Source: Streptomyces parvulus (lineage in GTDB: Bacteria; Actinomycetota; Actinomycetes; Streptomycetales; Streptomycetaceae). Taken from it: a stretch of DNA of 64,000 nt. A program made the translations under genes and the position numbers. Shown in pieces: positions 15,738 through 23,393 of the stretch. Position 1 is the first letter of the stretch; every line of letters starts with the position of its first letter. Location: the NCBI RefSeq assembly GCF_014648855.1, contig NZ_BMRX01000010.1, positions 1 through 64,000 of the forward strand. Reading direction: 5' to 3'. The notes beneath the pieces were generated by a model that saw only the letters and a list, made by a program, of their open reading frames with translations, was not told the DNA's origin and ran no database searches.

Positions 15738-18439
15738 CGACCGTCCCCCTCTGTCGTTCCTCGTGGTGCTGTTGGTGCGGTGCCGCCGGGGACCTCGTCA
15801 CCCGCGGCGTTCTCCTCGCGGCCGCGCCGCCAGCCGCGCTGGAGCGAGGCCATCCTGCTGCGGACCTCGTCGGCGTCGCGGTCGGCGGGGTCGGAGCGGT
15901 CCTCGGCGGACGGTTCGGGACCCTGCCGGAGCTGGGGCGCGAGGTTGGCCTGCCGTACACGCCGGGGCAGCGCGCCGGACGCGGCGGCGTCGCCGTCCCC
16001 GGTACCGCCGGCGGGGGCGGCGCCCGTGTCGCCGGCCGCGGGGTGCGCGCGGCGCCGTCGGGAGGGCAGCGCGGGCGGTTCGTCCCCTCGGGCCCGCGGT
16101 GCGGCCGGGGTGTGCGGCCCGTCGGGGCCGGTGTCCGCCGGGCGGCGGTCGGCCGCGCCGTCCCGGGGGTCGCGTGCGGGGACCGGACGGCCGTGCGAGC
16201 TGACCAGCTTGGGGGTGCGGCGGCGCGGCAGCGGGAGGGGCGCGTCGTCGTCGGTCCGGTCGTCGTCCCGGTCCGGCCGGGCGTCGTCGGCCGCGGCGAG
16301 GGAGCGGCGCGGGCGGAACAGGCCGCCCCCTTCGCCGTCCTCGTCGTCGAGCGGGCCGGGAAGTCCGTCCAGGGCGTCCAGGTCGACGGGTGCCTCCAGT
16401 TCGACCGGACCGTCCAGCAGCGCGGCCGGACGCTCCGGCAGCCGCGCGGGTACGTGGGACAGGGCCGAACGGCGGCTCTCGTCCCGCCCCTTGTCCGCGA
16501 CCTGCCGGGGCCGGTCGAGGCGGAAGCCGACGCCGTTGGTGTCCGGGGCGTCGTCCGAGAGCAGTGCGTCGGGTACGAAGACGACCGCGGTGGTGCCGCC
16601 GTACGGCGAGGGCTGGAGGGAGACCCTGACGTTCTGCCGCTGGGCGAGCCGGCTCACGACGAACAGGCCGAGCCGGTCGGTGTCGGACAGCTCGAACTCG
16701 GGGGTCTCGGCGAGCCGGAGGTTGGCGTCCAGGAGGGCATCGGCGGCCATGCCGAGGCCGCGGTCGTGGATCTCCAGGGTGAAGCCGTTGGCGACGCGCT
16801 CGCCCAGGACCTGGACGGCGGTGTGCGGCGGCGAGAACACCGTGGCGTTCTCCAGGAGTTCGGCCACGAGGTGGGTGAGGTCGGCGACGGCCGGGCCGGT
16901 CACGGCCACCCGCGGCAGCCTGCGGACCTCGATGCGCTCGTAGTCCTCGACCTCGGCGACGGCGGCCCGCACCACGTCCATGAGCTGCACGGGCTTGCGC
17001 CACTGCCGTGAGGGGGCGGCGCCGGAGAGGATGACCAGGCCCTCGGCGTGCCGGCGCATGCGGGTGGTCAGGTGGTCCAGGCGGAACAGGTCGGCGAGTT
17101 CCTCGGTGTCCTCGGTCCTGCGCTCCATGGTGTCCAGCAGGGTGAGCTGCTTGTGCAGCAGCACCTGGCTGCGCCGCGCGAGGTTGACGAAGACCTCCGA
17201 GACGCCGGCGCGGAGTTCGGCCTGCTTGACCGCGGCTTCCACGGCGGCCCGCTGCAGCGTGTTGAGGGCCTGGCCGACCTCGCCGATCTCGTTCCTGTCG
17301 TACTCCAGGCGCGGCACCTCGGTCTCCACGTCGACCTCCTCGCCGGCGGAGAGGCGCCGCATGACGCTGGGCAGCCGGACGCCGGACGCCTCGTGGGCCT
17401 CCAGCCTGAGCTGCTTGAGGTCGCGGATGAGGGAGCGGCCGACGCGCACCGACAGGAACAGGGAGTAGAGGAGGGCGATCAGGCCGAGCGCGCCGGCGAC
17501 GATCACCTTGGCGATGACGTTCCTCGCGACCGGGTCGACCCGGTCCTGGTAGCGGTCGGCCGCCTGGTCGTCGAGGTCGGCCAGTTCCGCCAGGACCCCG
17601 CCGGCGGCGGTGTCCCAGCTCTTGGCGGTGACCCCGCGGGGCGTGCCGGAGCCGGCGGCGAGGGCGGCCTCCTCGGCGGTGCGCAGCGGGGCGGAGGAGG
17701 CGTTCTTCCAGAAGCGTTCGTAGCGGCCGCGTTCCGCGGAGGGCAGCAGCGGCAGGTTGACGCCGTACATGACGGTGCGCTGCGCCACCAGGTCGGAGAC
17801 GTCGCGGACCTCGGCGGCGGTGAGCTTGCCGGTGACCAGGGCGGAGCCCAGCAGGGCGTCCTCGCGGGAGAGGAGTTCGCGGGCGCGGGAGAGGTTGACG
17901 AGCGCGCGGTACTGCTTGTCCAGGCCGACGTTGTCGACGACCTCGAGGCTCGCGAGGAGATCGTGACAGGGGTCGATCAGGCGGTTGTAGAGGCCGAGCG
18001 CCTGGGCGCGGTCGACGGTGCCGTCCTCGACGCTGCGGCGCAGCGAGCCGATGCCGTCGAAGGCGTCCAGTACGGCGGTGAGGCGCTCCTCCTCGGCCGG
18101 GCCGAGATCGTCGCGCACCTCGGCGTCGGCGGCGTTGCGGCGGATCTCGGCGACGGCGTCGTCCGTGGCGGTGCGGCTGCGCTGGAGCGCGGCGAACCCG
18201 TCGGAGGCGCGCGGGTCGGCGAGGTGGACGAGGGTCTGGCGGCGTTCCTGCTGGAGGACGCGGACGGTGTCCTCCATCGGGTAGCCGATCTCCTCGACGA
18301 CCGTGGAGACGCTGAACAACCGTTCCGCCTCGCGTCCCGTGAGCACCGTGGCGAACGCCCAGATCGCGGTCAGGGAGACCAGCGGCACGAGAAGCAGCGC
18401 CACGATCTTCCGGCGGATCGACTTCCCGCGAAAGCGCAT
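15734..18439 (-). CDS. cvnA: Conservon sensor CvnA (histidine-kinase-like, NIT extracellular domain)
   Basis: A 901-residue membrane sensor. It starts after a strong GGGGGAGG site at 18439. Segment order: first membrane span (about 10-30), extracellular nitrate/nitrite-sensor-like helical domain (about 35-300), second span (about 306-333), HAMP-like linker, then a histidine-kinase-type ATPase domain with N box HLVAELLENATVFSPP and G1 box EIHDRGLGM. The C-terminal 250 residues are Pro/Arg/Asp-rich and low complexity. No response regulator is encoded nearby, as is normal for conservons, where signalling is thought to pass to CvnB-D. A perfect spaced inverted repeat lies just upstream. Confidence 0.93.
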   Translation of the reverse strand: MRFRGKSIRRKIVALLLVPLVSLTAIWAFATVLTGREAERLFSVSTVVEEIGYPMEDTVRVLQQERRQTLVHLADPRASDGFAALQRSRTATDDAVAEIRRNAADAEVRDDLGPAEEERLTAVLDAFDGIGSLRRSVEDGTVDRAQALGLYNRLIDPCHDLLASLEVVDNVGLDKQYRALVNLSRARELLSREDALLGSALVTGKLTAAEVRDVSDLVAQRTVMYGVNLPLLPSAERGRYERFWKNASSAPLRTAEEAALAAGSGTPRGVTAKSWDTAAGGVLAELADLDDQAADRYQDRVDPVARNVIAKVIVAGALGLIALLYSLFLSVRVGRSLIRDLKQLRLEAHEASGVRLPSVMRRLSAGEEVDVETEVPRLEYDRNEIGEVGQALNTLQRAAVEAAVKQAELRAGVSEVFVNLARRSQVLLHKQLTLLDTMERRTEDTEELADLFRLDHLTTRMRRHAEGLVILSGAAPSRQWRKPVQLMDVVRAAVAEVEDYERIEVRRLPRVAVTGPAVADLTHLVAELLENATVFSPPHTAVQVLGERVANGFTLEIHDRGLGMAADALLDANLRLAETPEFELSDTDRLGLFVVSRLAQRQNVRVSLQPSPYGGTTAVVFVPDALLSDDAPDTNGVGFRLDRPRQVADKGRDESRRSALSHVPARLPERPAALLDGPVELEAPVDLDALDGLPGPLDDEDGEGGGLFRPRRSLAAADDARPDRDDDRTDDDAPLPLPRRRTPKLVSSHGRPVPARDPRDGAADRRPADTGPDGPHTPAAPRARGDEPPALPSRRRRAHPAAGDTGAAPAGGTGDGDAAASGALPRRVRQANLAPQLRQGPEPSAEDRSDPADRDADEVRSRMASLQRGWRRGREENAAGDEVPGGTAPTAPRGTTEGDGR

Positions 18440-18479
18440 GGCCTCCCCCAGCTCGACCCCCTGCGGCCGGGGGTACACA

Positions 18480-18519
18480 TGTGCGTCAACAAACGGCGCG
18501 AGCCTACTACTGACGCACA
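18480..18519. promoter_or_regulatory. Spaced perfect inverted repeat in the cvnA promoter region
   Basis: TGTGCGTCA at 18480-18488 and its exact reverse complement TGACGCACA at 18511-18519 are separated by 22 bp. The element lies 40-80 bp upstream of the cvnA start and encloses a -10-like TAGGCT on the minus strand (complement of 18501-18506). It may be an operator. It lies in the 421-bp gap between cvnA and the divergent gene at 18861. Confidence 0.45.
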
Positions 18520-18860
18520 GGTAACTCGAAGGCCCGTCCCGTGGCCGAACCTCTGCGCCAGGGCGCCACGATGGTCAGTTGTCCGGTCATTGCGGGAGAT
18601 TGCGTCCCCGGTTGGGGGCGTGCGGGGAGGGTTCGGTTCCGGCGGGGCCGGGCGGATTGGCCGAAATTCTTCGCCTGCGCGGGCCTTTCGGGAATCTTGA
18701 GGATCCTTCGTTCGTCGTTCACTACGGGAAATGGAGGCGGAATCGGCCACAGGAGCCGCATCCTGCCTCTGGGCGGCGTAAAGCAACGCAAGCCGGGCAG
18801 CCAGAGGGGAGCCGTGTCGTGTGACGCGGTCGGAGCTGTCTGCTGGCGGTGGGGAGTGAC

Positions 18861-19433
18861 ATGTCGATGGGCACGGCGGAGCGGCGCGGGGCGCCCGAGG
18901 ACGGCGGTGCGGCGCGGGTGACCGCCCGATCGGCCCCCGAGGCACCGGAGCGCGAGATTCCGGCAGCCGTTGCGGGCAGACCGGCGCGGGAGCGGCCGGA
19001 CCGGCCGGAGGAGCGGGAGGCACGCGAACGGCCCTCGGGCTACCGGCCGTTGTGGCGGGAGGAGCCCGCGCGGCGACGCCGGCTGCCGGATCCGGTGCGG
19101 ACGGCGGCCGTGCGCGCGGTGATGGTGGTGGCCGTGACGCTGATACTGGCGATGGTGGCGTTCCTGAGCACGATGGCGGAGTCCTGGCTGGCCTTCCCCA
19201 TGGTGATCGCCAGTGTGGCGGGCACCGTGGTGGCCACCTGGGGCGTGCTGGACGTGTGGGTGACGCGGCAGGTGTGGAACCAGCGGCACGGAGTGGTGTC
19301 GATGCCGAGCAGCACGGCGCGTGCCATGCGCCGCGAGCGTCGCCGGGCCCGGCGCCAGGCACGGTCCGCCGAGCGCGGTCAGGGGCGGATAGCCCGGCGG
19401 GGCGGGGGCGCGGGGCGGCTTTCGCATTCGTGA
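18861..19433 (+). CDS. Two-span membrane protein of unknown function
   Basis: A 190-residue protein. The first 80 residues are charged and disordered-looking (rich in Arg, Glu, Pro, Ala), followed by two close membrane spans (VRAVMVVAVTLILAMVAFLS and FPMVIASVAGTVVATWGVL), then a very basic Arg-rich tail. The N- and C-termini probably both face the cytoplasm. ATG at 18861 is preferred because GGGGAG lies just before it; a GTG at 18849 is the alternative. It stands alone and is divergent from cvnA. I do not recognise a named family. Confidence 0.7.
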   Translation: MSMGTAERRGAPEDGGAARVTARSAPEAPEREIPAAVAGRPARERPDRPEEREARERPSGYRPLWREEPARRRRLPDPVRTAAVRAVMVVAVTLILAMVAFLSTMAESWLAFPMVIASVAGTVVATWGVLDVWVTRQVWNQRHGVVSMPSSTARAMRRERRRARRQARSAERGQGRIARRGGGAGRLSHS

Positions 19434-19511
19434 GCCCGGGGCCGGGGGGGGGAGGCATGACGCGGGGGTGCGATCCGGATCGCCCTTCCGCGCCCCCGGA
19501 AGGACCGCCCC

Positions 19512-20717
19512 TCAGGTGGCGCCCGGTCTCGGCCCGCCCGCGGTCGCGGGTGTGCCCGTGGTCTGCGCGGCGAGTTCGCGGCGGGCCCGCATGAAGGAGC
19601 GGGGCCGGTCCACGGCGAGCACGGCCGTCGTCCGCCCGGCACGCTCGTAACGGGCGAGGAAGCCGCCCCCTTCGGGCACGCCGTCGGCGATCGTGCCCTC
19701 CTCGACGCGCACGGTGTCGCCGTCCCGGCGCCGGCCGGCGAACTGTACGCGGGAGCCGTACTGGTCGGACCAGAAGTACGGCACCGACCGCGCGCTCCGC
19801 ACCGTCCGCCCGGCGAGGAGGTTGCGGACCGCGGCCCGGGGCTGCGAGGTGGCGGAGGTCCAGTGCTCCGCCCGCAGACCGCCGGCGCGGGCCACGTCGC
19901 CCACGGCGACCACCTGAGGCAGCGCGCTCACGCAGCCGTCGTCGCACAGGACGCCGTCGTTCAGGAGCAGGGGCGACCCCGCCAGCCAGGCGGTGTTGGG
20001 CACGGCGCCGATGCCGACGACCACCACGTCCGCCGGCAGGGTGCGTCCGTCGGTGAGGGCGACGCAGGTCACCGCCGTCGTTCCGCGCAGCCCGGCCACG
20101 GACACGCCGGTGAGCAGCCTTACCCCGGCCCGGCGGTGCAGGGTGGCGCACACGACGGCCAGTTCGGCCCCGAGTTGCGGCACGAGCGGCGTCGCGGCGG
20201 CCTCGACGACGGTGACGTCGTGGCCGAGCGCGGCGCACGACGAGGCGGTCTCCGCGCCGACGAAGCCCCCACCGACCACGACGACCCGGCAGGGACCGCG
20301 GGTGAGTTCGGCGCGCAGCGCGCGGGCGTCGTCCAGGGAACGCAGGGTGTGGACCCCGGCGCGAGGTCCGCCTGCCAGGTGCCGCGCCGCGGCTCCGGTG
20401 GCGACGACGACGCCGTCCGTGGACACCGTGCGGCCGTCGTCGAGCAGCACGGTGCGGCCGCGCGCGTCCAAGCCGCGGGCGCGTACCCCGAGCAGCCACC
20501 GGGCGTCGAGTCCGGCCAGTTCCCCGGCGTCGGTGAGTGCCAGGTCCGCCTCGTCGGCCCGCCCGGTGAGGAACTCCTTGGACAGGGGCGGCCGGTCGTA
20601 GGGCTCGTGGGATTCGTCGCCGACCACCACGAGGCGGCCGTCGAACCCCTGGGCCCGCAGTTCCCGGGCGGCGTACAGGCCGGCGAGGGAGGCGCCGACC
20701 ACGGTCACGGTCCTCAT
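19512..20717 (-). CDS. FAD-dependent NAD(P)H-ferredoxin reductase
   Basis: A 401-residue reductase of the glutathione-reductase-like class (rubredoxin/ferredoxin reductases of oxygenase systems). The FAD dinucleotide fold is at the N-terminus (VVGASLAGL, 7-14), and the NAD(P)H fold in the middle (VVVGGGFVGAETASSCAALG). Start overlaps the stop of the Rieske ferredoxin gene (ATGA at 20714-20717), so the two are made together. In context it would move electrons from NAD(P)H to the ferredoxin and then to the Rieske oxygenase encoded at 27027, in place of the fused GbcB-type reductase of pseudomonads. That partnership is inferred from cluster membership. Confidence 0.88.
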   Translation of the reverse strand: MRTVTVVGASLAGLYAARELRAQGFDGRLVVVGDESHEPYDRPPLSKEFLTGRADEADLALTDAGELAGLDARWLLGVRARGLDARGRTVLLDDGRTVSTDGVVVATGAAARHLAGGPRAGVHTLRSLDDARALRAELTRGPCRVVVVGGGFVGAETASSCAALGHDVTVVEAAATPLVPQLGAELAVVCATLHRRAGVRLLTGVSVAGLRGTTAVTCVALTDGRTLPADVVVVGIGAVPNTAWLAGSPLLLNDGVLCDDGCVSALPQVVAVGDVARAGGLRAEHWTSATSQPRAAVRNLLAGRTVRSARSVPYFWSDQYGSRVQFAGRRRDGDTVRVEEGTIADGVPEGGGFLARYERAGRTTAVLAVDRPRSFMRARRELAAQTTGTPATAGGPRPGAT

Positions 20718-21037
20718 GCGGCGCTGCCCTCCTCGGCGGCGACGTGGACATGCACGAGGCCGTCCTCGACGCTGACCCGGTGGGTGCGCACCGGCCGGCG
20801 GGCCGGGAGACAGGTCGGCAGCCCCGTACGCAGGTCGAACGAGGCCGCGTGCAGGGGGCATTCGATCAGGCAGCCCTCCAGCCAGCCCTCGGAGAGCGAG
20901 GCGTCCTGGTGGCTGCACGTGTCGTCGACGGCGTAGAGGCCGCCGTCGTCGGTGTGGAAGACGGCGATCGGCGGATTCGTCGCGACGCGGGCGGACTCGC
21001 CCTTGGGGAGGTCTTCGAGACGGCAGACGGGAATCAT
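20714..21037 (-). CDS. Rieske-type [2Fe-2S] ferredoxin
   Basis: A 107-residue soluble Rieske ferredoxin. The cluster ligands are visible as CSH (Cys41, His43) and CPLH (Cys60, His63), with 16 residues between His43 and Cys60. Start at 21037 (MIPVCRLED) follows AGGGGGAG; longer in-frame sequence upstream crosses the promoter and is discarded. It is the first gene of a two-gene operon with the reductase and is divergent from the IclR regulator. Probable electron carrier to the Rieske oxygenase at the other end of the cluster. Confidence 0.92.
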   Translation of the reverse strand: MIPVCRLEDLPKGESARVATNPPIAVFHTDDGGLYAVDDTCSHQDASLSEGWLEGCLIECPLHAASFDLRTGLPTCLPARRPVRTHRVSVEDGLVHVHVAAEEGSAA

Positions 21038-21121
21038 GGGCTCCCCCTCTCGGTCCGGAACGCGTGGTTCGGAGGGTGCGGAGCGCGTACCCTTCCGGGA
21101 TCCGGACGCTTCGGTAACATG

Positions 21122-21161
21122 ATGTTTCACATGGCGCACTGGAGAGCGCTATACGCAACAG
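21122..21161. promoter_or_regulatory. Cluster element copy 1 (candidate IclR operator)
   Basis: A 40-bp stretch that matches the stretch 22254-22293 at 29 of 40 positions without gaps; both begin ATGTTTC and end CGCAACAG. Here it lies directly downstream of the predicted ferredoxin -10 (complement of 21160-21165), where a bound protein would block transcription. On the minus strand two similar half-sites start GTTGCGTATAG and GTGCGCCATG, about 20 bp apart. Confidence 0.6.
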
Positions 21162-21188
21162 AATCCGGGCGGGTGCCCGCGGCGTCAA
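21160..21188 (-). promoter_or_regulatory. Predicted promoter of the ferredoxin-reductase operon
   Basis: On the minus strand TTGACG (complement of 21183-21188) and GATTCT (complement of 21160-21165) are separated by 17 bp. This is close to the housekeeping consensus, and the cluster element follows it immediately. Confidence 0.6.
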
Positions 21189-21241
21189 GGGCTTCCCGCA
21201 GATGCGGCCCGATCGGGCCGCAAGGTGGTGGGAGTTGAGCC

Positions 21242-22066
21242 ATGACCCGCACACGGCAGCAGCACGAACCCGGTGAGGACCGCGTGGAGAGCAAGCAGTC
21301 AGGCAGGGGCGCGGTGAGCGGCGTGCAGTCGGTGGACCGCGCCGTGACCGTGCTGGAGATCCTCGCCCGGCTCGGGGAGGCGGGCGTCACCGAGATCGCG
21401 GACGAGCTGGACGTGCACAAGTCCACGGCGTTCCGGCTGCTCGGCGTGTTGGAGAACCGGGGTCTGGTGGCCCAGGAGAAGGAGCGCGGCAAGTACTACC
21501 TGGGCGCCGGCGTGCTGCGCCTGGCCGGGGCGGCCGCGGTGCGGCTGGACATCTCGCAGGAGGGCGTGCCGGTCTGCCGCGAACTGGCCGACGAACTCGG
21601 CGAGACGTCGAACATCGCGGTGCTCGACGACGACGCGGCCGTCAACGTCATGCAGGCCCGCGGCACCGCCTCGGTGACCGCGCAGAACTGGCTCGGCCGG
21701 CGCACCCCGCTGCACGCCACCGCCAGCGGCAAGGTCCTGCTCGCCCACCTGCCGACCACCCTGCGCGAAGGACTCCTGGCCCGTCCGCTGCACCGGTTCA
21801 CCGAGCACACCGTCACCGGCGCGGCGGTGCTGCGCGGCGAGTTGGAGAAGGTGACCGGGCAGGGATACGCGATCACCCAGGAGGAGCTGGAGATCGGGCT
21901 CGCGGCCGTCGCGGCGCCGGTGCGTTCCCACGACGGCAAGGTCATCGCCTCGATCAGCGTCTCGGGCCCGGTGTACCGGCTGACCCCGGACCGGCTGCCG
22001 GACCTGGCCCGGCGCGCGCTCGCCGCGGGGGTCGAGCTGTCCCGCCGCATGGGCTACGGCGGCTGA
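21242..22066 (+). CDS. IclR-family transcriptional regulator of the betaine-type cluster
   Basis: A 274-residue IclR regulator: an N-terminal winged helix (about 20-80; VTEIADELDVHKSTAFRLL is the recognition region) and a C-terminal effector-binding GAF-like domain (about 95-270). ATG at 21242 follows GGTGGGAG. It lies between two divergent arms of the same catabolic cluster, and a 40-bp element present at both flanking promoters is its likely binding site. The effector may be glycine betaine or a demethylated product; that is inference. Confidence 0.9.
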   Translation: MTRTRQQHEPGEDRVESKQSGRGAVSGVQSVDRAVTVLEILARLGEAGVTEIADELDVHKSTAFRLLGVLENRGLVAQEKERGKYYLGAGVLRLAGAAAVRLDISQEGVPVCRELADELGETSNIAVLDDDAAVNVMQARGTASVTAQNWLGRRTPLHATASGKVLLAHLPTTLREGLLARPLHRFTEHTVTGAAVLRGELEKVTGQGYAITQEELEIGLAAVAAPVRSHDGKVIASISVSGPVYRLTPDRLPDLARRALAAGVELSRRMGYGG

Positions 22067-22225
22067 CGCCCTCCGCCCCCGCGGATGCGGGGCGCCCCCC
22101 GTCTGACGGCGCGGGATCCGGACTCCCCCTTGGGGAGCGGGTCCCGCGCCGTCGTCGTGTGTCCGGGGCGTTTCGCACCCCGCGCTCGCCGCCCCGCCGT
22201 TTTGCCAAGGGTTAACCCGCACCTC

Positions 22226-22255
22226 TTGACGGCCCCTCGACGGCGTTCCCACTAT
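22226..22255 (+). promoter_or_regulatory. Predicted promoter of the formaldehyde dehydrogenase operon
   Basis: TTGACG at 22226-22231 and CACTAT at 22250-22255, spacer 18 bp. Cluster element copy 2 begins within the -10, as expected for repression. Confidence 0.5.
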
Positions 22256-22293
22256 GTTTCTCATCGCGCAACCCATCGTGCAATGCGCAACAG
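22254..22293. promoter_or_regulatory. Cluster element copy 2 (candidate IclR operator)
   Basis: Second copy of the 40-bp element described at 21122. On the minus strand it shows two half-sites starting GTTGCGCATTG and GTTGCGCGATG, 19 bp apart. It ends 14 bp before the GTG start at 22308. Confidence 0.6.
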
Positions 22294-22307
22294 CAGAGGA
22301 GCTTCTC

Positions 22308-23393
22308 GTGTCACACGAGGTCCGTGCCGTAGTCGCTGAGAAGAGGGGCGCACCCGTCGAGGTGCGGACGATCGTCGTGCCGGACCCGGGGCCCGGCGAG
22401 GTGCTGGTCGCGGTGCAGGCCTGCGGGGTGTGCCACACGGACCTGCACTACCGCGAGGGCGCGATCACGGACGACTTCCCGTTCCTGCTGGGCCACGAGG
22501 CGGCGGGCACGGTCGAGGCGACCGGCGAGGGCGTCACCGGCCTCACGCCCGGCGACTACGTGGTGCTGGCGTGGCGGGCCCCCTGCGGCGGCTGCCGCTC
22601 CTGCCGCCGCGGCCGCCCCTGGTACTGCTTCGACTCGCGCAACGCCGCCCGGCCCATGACGCTCCCGGACGGCACCCCGCTGACCACCGCGCTCGGCATC
22701 GGCGCCTTCGCCGAGAAGACACTGGTCGCCGCGGGCCAGGCGGTGAAGGTCGACCCGGCCGCCCGGCCCGAGGCCGCCGGTCTCGTCGGCTGCGGCGTGA
22801 TGGCCGGTTACGGCGCCGCCGTCAACACCGGCGGCGTGGGCCGCGGCGACTCGGTCGCCGTGATCGGCTGCGGCGGCGTCGGCGACGCCGCGATCGCCGG
22901 TGCCGCCCTGAACGGCGCCATGAAGATCATCGCGGTGGACGTGGACGGCCGGAAGCTGGACCGGGCCGAACGCTTCGGCGCGACGCACACCGTCGACTCC
23001 CGCGGTACGGACCCGGTCGAGGCCGTCCGCGCGCTCACCGACGGCCACGGCGTGGACGTCGCGATCGACGCCGTCGGGCACCCCGAGACGTTCCGCCAGG
23101 CCTTCTACATGCGCGACCACGCGGGCGTGCTGGTCCAGGTCGGCGTGCCTGCACCGGAGACGACGGTCGAACTGCCGCTCCTCGACGTGTTCTCGCGCGG
23201 CGGCGCTATCAAGTCGTCCTGGTACGGGGACTGCCTGCCGAGCCGCGACTTCCCGTTCCTGATCGACCAGTACCTGTACGGGCTGCTCGACCTGGGCGCC
23301 TTCGTGTCGGAGACGACGACCCTGGACGGGGTGGAGGAGGCGTTCGCCAGGATGCGCCGCGGCGAGGTGCTGCGCTCGGTGGTGGTCCTATGA
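22308..23393 (+). CDS. S-(hydroxymethyl)mycothiol dehydrogenase (mycothiol-dependent formaldehyde dehydrogenase)
   Basis: Zinc-dependent medium-chain alcohol dehydrogenase of 361 residues, the usual length for the actinobacterial mycothiol-linked formaldehyde dehydrogenase. Catalytic zinc ligands lie in ACGVCHTDLHYREG and GHEAAG, structural zinc cysteines in PCGGCRSCRRGRPWYC, and the NAD fold is VIGCGGVGDAAIAG. The GTG at 22308 has AGAGGA seven bases upstream; an ATG at 22254 falls inside the promoter/operator and is rejected. It would oxidise the formaldehyde released by the demethylating oxidases beside it. The DMG oxidase start overlaps its stop (ATGA). Confidence 0.9.
   Translation: MSHEVRAVVAEKRGAPVEVRTIVVPDPGPGEVLVAVQACGVCHTDLHYREGAITDDFPFLLGHEAAGTVEATGEGVTGLTPGDYVVLAWRAPCGGCRSCRRGRPWYCFDSRNAARPMTLPDGTPLTTALGIGAFAEKTLVAAGQAVKVDPAARPEAAGLVGCGVMAGYGAAVNTGGVGRGDSVAVIGCGGVGDAAIAGAALNGAMKIIAVDVDGRKLDRAERFGATHTVDSRGTDPVEAVRALTDGHGVDVAIDAVGHPETFRQAFYMRDHAGVLVQVGVPAPETTVELPLLDVFSRGGAIKSSWYGDCLPSRDFPFLIDQYLYGLLDLGAFVSETTTLDGVEEAFARMRRGEVLRSVVVL

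Noticed and set aside
22254..22307. ATG at 22254 as start of the formaldehyde dehydrogenase
   Set aside because: It lies inside the predicted -10 and operator; GTG at 22308 has a ribosome site and gives the normal 361-residue length.
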